From contig NW_019775530.1 in the NCBI RefSeq assembly GCF_001039355.2, forward strand, positions 259,427 to 323,426: a DNA stretch of 64,000 bases, read 5' to 3'. The position numbers were made by a program, and so were the translations under genes. Each line of letters begins with the position of its first letter. Position 1 is the stretch's first letter. Below, one piece after another: positions 36,483 through 45,703 of the stretch. The notes under the pieces were generated by a model that was not told the DNA's origin, searched no databases, and saw only the letters and a program-made list of their open reading frames with translations. The DNA comes from Lingula anatina (Eukaryota > Brachiopoda > Lingulata > Lingulida > Lingulidae).

Positions 36483-36756
36483 TATAAGGGGTCGACTCTC
36501 ACCTTGATAAGTAAGGCTTCTTCTTTGCGTTCAAGCGTTCAATACAATATGGAACACCATACCACCATACATTTCCTGCTCCGTTTTTGTCAATAATGTG
36601 TGAACCGTTCCCTTGGTATTCGTTATTGACAAGGGACCCGCAACTACATGTTTTCACAGGTAACCTGAAATAAAAGAAATTATATACACATTACAATACA
36701 AAGATATATATTGCAATGTGTTTCAAACATAATCAACATTTGTAGCAGAAAGACAC

Positions 36757-36840
36757 TGATATTAACAGGACCAGTTGCACATGCAAAGGCGTTGGGTGTC
36801 AATGTTCAACTGTCTAGACGGGTTGACGGTCGTTTCATGA
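36757..36840 (+). promoter_or_regulatory. Conserved upstream block of gene G
   Basis: Contains CCAGTTGCACATGCAAAGGC, GTGTCAATGTTCAACTGTCT and GGTTGACGGTCGTTTCATG, ending 69 bp before the ATG. Nearly the same text precedes H, I and K. Confidence 0.55.
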
Positions 36841-36908
36841 ATTTTCGAAATAGACGGCACCCATGATCTTACTAAAGAATTATAACACAATAACAAATAC
36901 GTACAGAA

Positions 36909-39900
36909 ATGAAAACTCCCGATATTTACAGAGGTTGGGCTGTACTTGGGATCACTGTGTTTCTATTTATGACTCAAAGGGGAATTGAAGGTTCGTGGGG
37001 GACAACCATATTGTGTTTTCAACAGGATGAAGATTTTCCAGAATCGTCTCTCGCATTGCTAGGTAAGACTTTTCTTTATATTCATCAAATAACAATTTCA
37101 TATCATTTAATTTCATCTCAGCCAGTCACGCCACTACTGGCGTATGGCCCAGCAGAATTCACAGTTGACGATTTTGTGCAGTGTAACAGGGATGGTTGTC
37201 CGCTAGGATCCGTAGTCCGCTTCCCATGACTTTGTTCAGGTGACATTCGTCCCACATGCTAACCCAAATACTCCAACCAATCCTAACGTGCACTTATCAT
37301 ATGGGGGCCCGGATCTCCATTCTAGGGATTCCATTCCTGTTACACCGGCCTTCTGCTAAATATCATCTCCCTATCTTTGGTCTTCCTTTGACTCTTTTTC
37401 AATATTACTTGGCATTCACTGTTGTTATCCTGGCACTTTCTATTGTTAATTCTGGCAAAGTGCGCTGTCCATTGGCCTTTTGCAGTTTCTGCTATGCCTA
37501 CAGCGTCTTCTACTTTGTTTCTGATCTAATCACTTTATTCTGGATCTTGTCTTTCTGTGTTTTATTGAGCATTGGAATCTCCTTGTTCCTCTGCACCACG
37601 GCCAGCCCTTCTGTCTGGTGTTTTGTGATGCACCACACCTCTGAACCATTCGCCATTGCTGGTATGATTACTGGAACCACGATCTTCTTCTTCTTCAAGC
37701 ACACGGACACCTTACCCCCCAACGTCCCCGAGCTCGAGTCGAACGATGCACTGCCCATCATCGTAGGAATTTGCAGAGGTGGTCCCAAGTCGTGTTTAGT
37801 GACGAGAAAAGGTTCCAGAGTTTCAGAGCAGATGGCCGAGATCGGGTGTACAGGAGACGTCAGGAGAGGAATGCCGAACATTGTGCGCGCCAAGTGAACC
37901 GGTTGGGCGGTCCCAGTGTCGTGGTTTTGGCAGCCATATCGGCAAATCACCAGATAGGCCTGGTCTGATCCATGAGGCTTTCCAAGATGCCAACGAGGGG
38001 TAACGTGAACTATTGACATTTTGTTGCAATTCCTGCCATTTTTGGTTTAGGGGGTGGGATTGGGGGGTGGGGGGCTCCATTGTTTTGATCTGTTATTGGA
38101 CTCAAAAATGTGTAAACGCCGAAAAGGTTTGCCTAAGGATTAGAAATGGATGTAGGGTTCATGTAAAACTGGTGGAGCTCAAAAATAAAATTATTCTGTC
38201 CCCAAAAAACTCCCAAAACTGAGTTTCCTCGAGTATACTTCGAATCCCAGTCCGTCTCCAGCCTGCAGTTATCCGTTAGTTGATTTCCCTGCTTACCTAG
38301 TTTCCTAGTACCTTTACCTAGTATTCCCCTAGTTGTTATCCATCGATTGACATTCCATTTCTCTGTTGTCTTCTTTCAATTTAGTTCCATCTCTTCATTC
38401 CATCTCTCTTTCCTTTTGTGTTCAGTTCCTTACGTAAATTATATTTTCATATAGGGAGGTCGTAATTATAAGAAAAAAAAAAGAATAATGTGATAACGCA
38501 ATGGTTTTATAAATAAGGGCGAAAAGGTTTTTCTATCTCAAAGCAGATTTAATTCTTAATTAAAAGTGGTGTTTATCACATTGATAAATCGGAGTAAAAC
38601 ACAGATACAAGACAACATGTATTTCTCTCATTTTACAGGGGCACCGCTATCAGTTTACTTTGCGTTCATACTATCCCTAAGTAACCTAACATACATGGCA
38701 CTATCTAAAATTGGACAATTGAGTCTTCGGCAAATCACAGCCCTTGGAGTATCTCTTGCTGTGCTGGGGCTGGTACTGGCGTCTTTTAGCAATAGTACAC
38801 GATTTGTAGTTGTATCCTTTGGTGTTTTATCCGGGACTGGCATCGGATTATGCATAGTATGCAACTATATAGTGATAGCACTTTGGTTTCCATGGACTCA
38901 CCGGTTTCATGTTTTCTCAACCAGTGTGGTGACCATACTGGGATTCCTTGGTAAGTATGTGGCTTTCCAACAAAGTAAGACTGGGTTGCCATAATAAGAT
39001 TCATCCATCTGGATCGACCTAACTCCCTGAGGGATCACGATAAAATTTCTATCAGCTCAAGAAGCTTAAATGTCTGTCACACCTACTGAATCAGCTAGGG
39101 GTAAAGAAAGTTACCCCCTAACAGTTTAACTAGGCATGACAGACGTTTAAGCCCTTTAGTTTGATAGCAATTTAGTGAGACTCTCTAGGGAAATAGATCG
39201 ACCCAAATATCTGTGGGAATGGTCCCTAAAATGCAGCACTTAAAGCATATACACGTATTCTCCTCTTTACAATCCCAATCTATATACATGCGTTTCGGAT
39301 TTTAAATCATAAGCGGATATTTAGTCACAAGGTATTTACACTCCAGGTGCATCGATTTTAAAGTGTGGAACAACCCGTCCCTGGGATGGCGCTGGGCATT
39401 TAGACTTAATTCTGCCGTTTTGGGATCCATTGGTTTTCTCCTTCTTGTGGTGTTCGGCAGTCCTTCAGTAGCATTTCCCTCCCCTCCCCTATGCTACTAT
39501 TTAAAAGTCCAGCACGGCTACCTGAACCTCGTTAGACTAGTTGAAGATATAGTACAGCTTATCCAAATGTTCTTAAAGCAATAATAACTCTTCATTTCGG
39601 CCAAAAAATGAATTTTCCTGGAGTAAACAACAATTTTCCCATACTTACCAATGGTTAATGAATCCATTTTTACATTCAAAGTTAGTCCCTGGTTTTTTTC
39701 TAAAAAGTTTGGTTTTTTGTTAAAATCTCTTAAGAGATTTTAACAAAGTATAGACATCAATGGAGGTCACGTGGTCTAAAGACAAGTTCAAATATCAGAA
39801 TAAAAGCTATAGCTGCTGTTTTTGTTGTAAAACAGAATATATTATATTTCTGTGAGTTATTCACAAGGTTTTTATTGTGAAATATAGGTCTCATACAAAG

Positions 39901-42003
39901 AGTTATTATGCCTTTAACTATAACTTCAGGTCCACCAGTTCTAAATGCTGTCAATAAGAAAATGTGCGCCGACCCGTCACTGGGATGGCGCTGGGTATTC
40001 AGACTTTTTGCTGCTTCTTATGGTTCCTTTGGTTTTCTTCTTCTTGCGGTGTACAGCAATCCTCCGTTAGAGCAGCATGGAAGTGGACCAGATGAAAAGT
40101 ATGTCCATTTTGTTTTCTGTAGCAAAGCAAACTTTGTTCTCTTAATAGCACTGGGAATGGAATTGCATTTGGTAAAATGCATTTTAAAGGTATTCAGTAT
40201 GCTGGAAGTATATGTTTATTTGTTTCCAAGTCTATCTAGTTATTCTTTTTTAAATAAACTTTTGAAAAAGAGCACACACGCACACACACACACACACACA
40301 CAATGTGTATAGACTTGAGGATGTAATATGCCTTTCTGAATATCTATAGTAGAATAAATTCATGCATTATGTGGTCTTTCAGGTCAATATTCATTCAGAA
40401 ACCTCCATGGTCTTTGCGTTCTAAAGTTTTTGTCCATGGGATATGGGCAGTGGCAATGTGCTGTAATGGATTTGCTTTCTTCTTACCAATGGTTATATTA
40501 GTAAGTATTCAAAATGAACGTTATGACTGTAGTGAATTTGTTATATCTAATTAGTCAGTTTCCCTTTAATATTGTAAAGAACATTTGGTTTCAAACGTGC
40601 ACACTAATGTTGAAACGCCATAAAGAAAACAGTACATTTTTATAAAATATGTACAACTGGCATGTGAAACTTTGCATAGTGTACATTTAATACATCACGT
40701 AGAATTCGTTTGTTGACGTGTGAATTCACCAGCATTACTTCATCCAGTGCTGGAATTGCATTTATTAAATCTAATTTTTGGAAATACCACCCCTCTTGTA
40801 TGTACTGGTTTCCTATTTTTTCTTCAGCCAAAACATCTGACAGACCTTGGTTATAGAGAAGACGATGCAGTGCACGTGATAGCAGTGCTCGGAATCATGG
40901 GTATGACTGGTCAGACGTTTGCCTCACTGGTTGGAGACTATGTGAAGGGAAATATTATGGTGGCGAACCTGGGGGCAGCTTTGGTGCTCACTGTGAATAA
41001 TATGATTGCTGCATATTCGACATCTTTGACTGCTATATATGTATATTGCGCTGGTGAGTGTGTTTTCGATATTGAATTATGGCCTCTAGTTGTTATTCCT
41101 ATATGTAGAACAACATTTTATGTACCCTTAAGGTACTGTTAGTTACGTTTTTAACGCAATTGAGTGTGTAACTTGTTACATGGAAAGAACAAAAATATTG
41201 ACATGCACGTGCTTCAAGAATATTGAGGTCAGAATCCAGTTGCTAATGCACATTTTAGTACTACCGATGCTAGGGATAGATAAGAATAATTTATTTTCAA
41301 ATGAAGATGGCAATTATTATAACTAAAGCTTGAAATAATATTTAAGCCTCAGGTTTTTGTCTTGGCGTATACATTGCCGGGTTTTATGCTGTCAACAACG
41401 AAATCATGGACGGAGAAAATATTTATACGTTATTTCTGACAAGTCGTTTCAGCAAAGGTGTCGGAGGAACTGTGGGACCATACATAGCGGGTAAGTTTAG
41501 TTCTTACAAGTGGCAATTTTCCATGGACTGGGTCAATTATCTTTAAAATGATCTTGGTACTCTGAAATCGTGCATTTTTTTTGTGTAAACGGCTCCATAA
41601 TGCGTCATTCATTAGCAAAACTTTATAAACTAGCTTTGTTCACACAAGTAATGAGACGTCAAGGTTTATTCCAGAACGGTGGCTATAATTTTGTTTATCC
41701 TATTTTCGTCCTAATGAAATCTTACACATTGAGGGGCGTAGTTCAACAAATACCTTTCAACTTCAGTTCACACAACTGTCCATCTGCTACTTCATTGCTA
41801 TCATTATAATATTTGTCAATTATACCCATTTTTGTTCCTCAGGATATATCCGTGACGTCACAGGAAGCTACTACGCAGCGTTTCTGTCCATTGCATCATG
41901 CTTTGGCGTGTTTGTTTTTGCAATGTCTTTGCTCATATTCATCAAGAAATGGAGGGATTTGAAATGTCTTGAAGGGATGAAGAACAGCATTTTTTTCGAT
42001 TAA
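36909..42003 (+). CDS. Gene G: SLC16-like MFS transporter, 7 exons, 427 aa
   Basis: Exons: 36909-37062, 38639-38950, 39930-40098, 40383-40500, 40828-41053, 41347-41490, 41843-42003; 1284 nt, open, TAA stop. It starts MKTPDIYRGWAVLGITVFLF. Exon 3 is 169 nt, 9 nt shorter than in A, C, D and F; this shortens the loop after TM6 (YSNPPLEQHGSGPDEK). GWRWVFRLFAASYGSFGF precedes TM6 and GPYIAGYIRDVTGSYYAAF spans TM11-12. A dead extra exon 3 lies upstream at 39347. Intron 1 holds a LINE fragment interrupted by a Tc1-like fragment. Intron 2 holds a foldback MITE and an old repeat. First member of the G/H/I/K subfamily. Confidence 0.87.
37115..37706 (-). mobile_element. Fossil LINE fragment in intron 1 of G, left part
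   Basis: On the minus strand, conceptual pieces match the region after the RT domain of RTE/CR1-like non-LTR elements (for example FCWAIRQ*WRDWL and an ..RNK..MLN.TQKDKIQNKVI segment). It carries many stops. The same fragment occupies intron 1 of H, I and K. Confidence 0.55.
37707..38220 (+). mobile_element. Tc1/mariner transposase fragment nested in the LINE
   Basis: A plus-strand frame at 37771-37968 reads RWSQVVFSDEKRFQSFRADG, then RVYRRRQER and GGPSVVVLAAIS. These correspond to the first catalytic Asp region (VFSDE..F) and the following GG.SV.V...I block of Tc1-like DDE transposases. The N-terminal DNA-binding and C-terminal parts are missing or ruined. The LINE text resumes at about 38225. 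Confidence 0.7.
38225..38465 (-). mobile_element. Fossil LINE fragment in intron 1 of G, right part
   Basis: Contains CAGTCCGTCTCCAGCCTGCA and later text also found at about 46390 and 52440, which shows that the Tc1-like piece at left interrupted one older LINE insertion. Confidence 0.6.
39001..39231. mobile_element. Foldback MITE, copy 4
   Basis: In intron 2 of gene G. GGATCGACCTAACTCCCTGA at left matches copy 1; the centre is GTTACCCCCTAACAG; the right end is AGGGAAATAGATCGACC. The inner arms ATGTCTGTCACACCTACTGA and ACTAGGCATGACAGACGTTT pair imperfectly. Confidence 0.7.
39347..39480 (+). pseudogene. Dead duplicate of exon 3 in gene G
   Basis: The acceptor CTCCAG|GTGCATCGATTTTAAA is present. 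About 20 nt of the normal exon between ATTTTAAA and TGTG are deleted, shifting the frame. The rest still reads PSLGWRWAFRL and GFLLLVVFG in another frame, then decays before a donor. Inclusion would break the reading frame. Confidence 0.75.
39594..39808 (+). repeat. Interspersed repeat, copy 2, with perfect palindrome
   Basis: Reverse-complement partner of 1-190. A 26-bp perfect palindrome at 39719-39744 is centred on CTCTTAAGAG. It lies between the dead and the live exon 3 of gene G. Confidence 0.78.
40269..40302. repeat. (CA)n microsatellite in intron 3 of G
   Basis: A run of CA with one interruption. Shorter CA-rich remnants sit at the same place in H, I and K. Confidence 0.85.
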
Positions 42004-42009
42004 ATATTT

Positions 42010-42560
42010 GGAGGTAATTTTTACATATCGTCTAACATTAAGTACATGTTATTTTCAAATACAAAAGCTAAGTTACTTCCAATATTATCACCTTGATATT
42101 TACCTCTATTGTGTCTACAAACATCTCGCATTTCACCATGTACACAAGCTGTGATATTCAGAATGACGTGGAAGTCTTAAGTCACATTAATTAGGATTGA
42201 GACAGATTTTGTTCTGAAACTGGAATAGAAGTGAAGGTGCTTGTATCTTCACTCACTGGAGATCACAATTCCATTGAAGATTACAATATCATTTTGTAAT
42301 AATAGGTATTATGGAACCATTCGATTGAATATTTGGAAGTTAACTTTTCCATATCGTCTGACATTAATTACGTTTTTTTAATGAAAAACTAAGTTGCTTC
42401 CACTATCATTACCTTGATATTAACATATGTAGGGCCACACAATGCGTGTCTACAAACATTTCGCATTTCTCCATATGCACAAGCTGTGATATTCAAAACG
42501 ACGTGGAAGTTTTTAGGCACATTCAAGGGGGTTCAGAGAGATTTTGTTCTGGAGCTCTTA
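42010..42560. repeat. Tandemly doubled 3' flank of gene G
   Basis: Two units of about 290 bp start at about 42010 and 42330. Each carries ATATCGTCT.ACATTAA, then CACAAGCTGTGATATTCA, then ACGTGGAAGT. The same flank follows H, I, J and K and is again doubled at 50545-51130. The second unit is cut by the insertion at 42565. Confidence 0.7.
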
Positions 42561-42574
42561 AGTGTGACATAATT

Positions 42575-42659
42575 CACTGTCACCCGAGCGATATATGCCA
42601 TAACGCCTCGAGCGTCAGCGAGAGGTGTTCATGGCATATACCGCGAGAGGGTGACAGTG
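42575..42659. repeat. Long hairpin at the left of the insertion
   Basis: CACTGTCACCC..TATATGCCAT pairs with ATGGCATATA..GGGTGACAGTG around a loop containing CGAGCGTCAGCGAGAGG, giving arms of about 38 nt with a few mismatches. MITE-like foldback. Confidence 0.7.
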
Positions 42660-42949
42660 TATTATTCGACATACATACCGAGAACAAATATAGTCATTTC
42701 ACCCTAAAACACCCCTAAAACCGAATAAAGTGGCCCTATATCACGCTCTAGAGATGTTATATAGAATAAACTCGTCCACTTGCGCTGGTCACCTCCTGCC
42801 AAATTCTTACGTAATGTCTGACCAATTTGATCAATTTTTGATAAATACTTGTCGTGGACGTTCAGCTGGCTTGAAAAATATTCAATCAACCGACGACGCT
42901 GACCATGCGCGTCTCAGCTGAGCCACACCTAGCTGGGACTGCTGCAGAA

Positions 42950-43310
42950 AAAAGGTCCCAAGGCAAAACCTCTACTTTTTAGTGACATTTCTGATAAACA
43001 AGGAGCGTCGGACGAGAATAAAGTCAAACTGATTTTTAACAGGTGGGAAGGAGAAAGAAATTTACTCTTTGGTGATATTTCTGACAAGTAGGCACTTTCG
43101 GTATATAGTCAAAGTCAGACGGATGTTTATTACAAGTTCAGGGGAGTAATAATTCCAGTTTTATTGTTATTTCTGACGACGAGGTGGTTACGGAATATAG
43201 TCAAAATGAAACGGAGGTTTATTTCAAGTCCACAGGAGTAAAAATTATACGTTTTCGTGACGTCTTTTACTACGAGGCGGTTTCGGAATATACGTGTGCT
43301 GGTTTTCAGA
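42950..43310. repeat. Diverged minisatellite, about 95-bp period
   Basis: At least three to four imperfect units share TTTCTGAC.A..AGG, CGG.ATATAGTCAAA, ACGGA.GTTTATT.CAAGT and GGAGTAA.AATT. Confidence 0.6.
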
Positions 43311-43623
43311 GCATTAATGTGCTGCATGCAATTAAAAGTTCAAAGGGGGAATAAATTTGATTTTTAGCGGTATGTCTGGTAAATCACACAACCCTCGTTA
43401 AAAAGTTATAGATTTGCAAATAATTTGTATGCACGCGTGGCTTAAATGTAAACTAATTCTCGTTTTCAAAACATACCCATATGATATGACTTAGTGTAAT
43501 AAAATCATAAAGAATAATTGTTAAACGTGAAAAGTTTATGTTAATTTTTTAAGAGTGTGAGAGATTTTTAATTTGTCAACTGGTAGGTATATAACGCAAG
43601 TAAAGTCAGTTGTGACGATGTAG

Positions 43624-43989
43624 TGTGTTAGTTGAGATTGTTTTATATTGCTACCGGTGGATGTGTCTATAAGTAAAGTACAGTCCGGTGCGCACGTTTG
43701 AATCTCTCCTTTGATTGGTAATTTAAAGGTAAAACTGTTCACTTTATAATTGGTTCTGATTGGTAAACGTGTACTATCTGAACATGTATATAAGGTGCGA
43801 CTTGAAATAAATCGGTCTCTTTTGGGGCTTCTTTGCGGTCGTTTTGGCTCTTGTGGTCTGTAATCTTGGCTTTTTGGACTCTCTTTGGCTCGTTGATCTC
43901 TACTACAGTGTGTTATTGACTCTAAGACACCAGTAAGTACATTGTTATTTGTACCTTCATAAGGCACTCGGCCGCGAAGGCGTAACACA
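43624..43989 (+). mobile_element. Solo-LTR candidate, 366 bp
   Basis: Begins TGTGTTAG and ends GTAACACA. Inside are CCAAT-like ATTGGT boxes, a TATA box (ATGTATATAAGG, about 43783) and AATAAA (about 43807), then a T/G-rich U5-like end. No clear target-site duplication; internal domains and a second LTR are absent. Confidence 0.45.
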
Positions 43990-44062
43990 GTATTCTCTTG
44001 ATGCCAAGAAGGTCACATGATCACTGTCTTCGGCTTTCAGCATTCAAGAGAATTAGACTGAT

Positions 44063-44107
44063 TTAACCAAGATGTAGTCGTGAAATTCTAGACTACATCG
44101 AGGTTAA
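44063..44107. repeat. Stem-loop to the right of the LTR candidate
   Basis: TTAACC..GATGTAGTC and GACTACATC..GGTTAA pair exactly over 15 bp in two helices around an 11-nt loop. Confidence 0.6.
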
Positions 44108-44558
44108 ATCCGAGTTTTCCTAAAGACGCTACGCAGAAATGTCGAGTGAAGAGAGATATTTTTGGATAGCGGCTCGAGGTTGCCCTGGATCTTCACTGAA
44201 GCTTGGCTAAATGGAAAGGCTTCAGTAATCAGCATATCGCCATGATCATATACCATCCCTAGGTATGTATATACAGGTATTGTAACAGAAGTGAAGCTTC
44301 TTGTATCTTCGCTCACAGGAGAATATTCTTCCTAGTTCCGTCAAGTTTGTGATCTATTTTTTAAAATAATCATTTTGGTATAGCATGTTTTCTGGAAGCA
44401 GGTTATTATTTTTTTCAGGATTTTTAGTACCTTCTACAGGACATCCTTTTATATCTGTATATGCCTTATTCTCTCTCTCTCTCTCTTAGACACACGCACA
44501 CACACACACACACACACAAACACATTATAAGAGTTCGGCTCTCGCCTTGATAAGTAAG

Positions 44559-45304
44559 CCCAGCAGGCATAGTTGCGTTGGATCAACGTTGAAAACAGGT
44601 TGATACGTTGAATTGCCGTTGATCTACCTAAATCCAACGTAAAATCAACGTTGATCCAGCCACGTCGAAACACCGTCATAATGTGACGTTGACTCAACGT
44701 TGTATTTTGGTCAGTGACACAACCTTGCAGTTATGGATTGTAATTTAAAATATTAATTATTGAAAACGTGATACTTTGTTTATCAATACTGTAACTAAAT
44801 TTATCAAAATAATAACAAAAGGGTTTTAAAGTAAAAGTGACAGTTGTTTTGTGTCTTTAGTTAACTAGTGAATTTTCTTAACTTGTTATTCAGAAATGCA
44901 TTCCAATAAACTGAATTCCTTGCAAGGTCAGCTAACACTAGGATAGATTAGTTGCTGTAAATGTGATGGAGTTAACAGTTCTCGGTATAAACTGTTATAG
45001 ATAGACAGGNTATGAGAAAAGAACTATATATATATATATATATTAATCTAAACCTTGGGAAATTTAACTTAAAGGACATACATTTATACCCTACATATAT
45101 TAAACCATCAAGCATGTCCTACTGCTAAACACATCCAGGCTAATTTACCGCTGGGTGGGGTTGATATAACATTGTTTTCTGCCGTTGATACAACGTTGTT
45201 TTCTGAGGCTGACACAACTTTCAAATCCAACGTTTATCCAATGTCTTCTCAACGTTATGGTTCAACGTTGTTTCAACGTTAAAACAACATAATTTGCCGC
45301 TGGG
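44559..45304. mobile_element. 746-bp CAACGTTG-rich TIR element
   Basis: Ends are CCCAGCAGGCATAGTTG and CATAATTTGCCGCTGGG, inverted. The target AAG is doubled (44556-44558 and 45305-45307). The empty site is seen in the paralogous sequence before gene I (GATAAGTAAGGCTTCTTCTT, about 51352). Many ACGTTGA/TCAACGT words form subterminal repeats. It has no coding capacity. A single n at 45010 lies inside. Confidence 0.8.
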
Positions 45305-45544
45305 AAGGCTTCTTCTTTGCGTTCATCATATTACAGTATGGAACACCATACCACCATACATTTCCTGCTCCGTTTTTGTCAATAATGTGTGAACCGTTCC
45401 CTTAGTGTTTGTTATTGACAAGGGACCAGCAACTAGATGTTTAAACAGGTAGCCTGATATAAAAGAAATTATATACACATAATAATACAACGATATATAT
45501 TGCAATGTGTTTCAAACATAATCAACATTTTATCAGAAAGACAC

Positions 45545-45640
45545 TGATATTCATACAACCAGTTGCACATGTAAAGGCGAATATAGCGTTAGGTGTGAAG
45601 GTTCAACTGTCTAGACGGGTTGACGTTCGTTTCATGGATT
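45545..45640 (+). promoter_or_regulatory. Conserved upstream block of gene H
   Basis: CCAGTTGCACATGTAAAGGC, GGTTCAACTGTCTAGACGGG and CGTTCGTTTCATGGA lie 64-160 bp before the ATG. Almost identical to the block before I, showing recent duplication. Confidence 0.55.
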
Positions 45641-45703
45641 TTCAAAATAGACGGCAACCCCGATCTCCCTACGGTATTGTAACAATAACAAATACGTACA
45701 GTA

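Larger units (their letters stand above)
42565..44283. mobile_element. About 1.7-kb composite insertion downstream of G
   Basis: In the paralogous flank before I, CTCTTAAATATTG runs straight into CAGAAGTGAATATTCTTGTATC. Here the corresponding CTCTTAAGTGTGACA and CAGAAGTGAAGCTTCTTGTATC are about 1.7 kb apart. The inserted DNA holds a long hairpin, a minisatellite, an LTR candidate and a stem-loop. No conserved protein is visible. Confidence 0.65.

Noticed and set aside
37256-37897. A 213-codon plus-strand frame in intron 1 of G
   Set aside because: It is antisense to the LINE fossil and runs into the Tc1-like piece; its composition follows from these, and paralogues do not keep it.
42575-43310. 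CRISPR-like array (hairpin plus repeated units)
   Set aside because: The repeats are long, diverged and without unique spacers, and the genome is eukaryotic; it is a minisatellite with a foldback.
43536-43988. A 150-codon minus-strand frame
   Set aside because: It covers exactly the LTR candidate on the opposite strand and has no recognisable motif.
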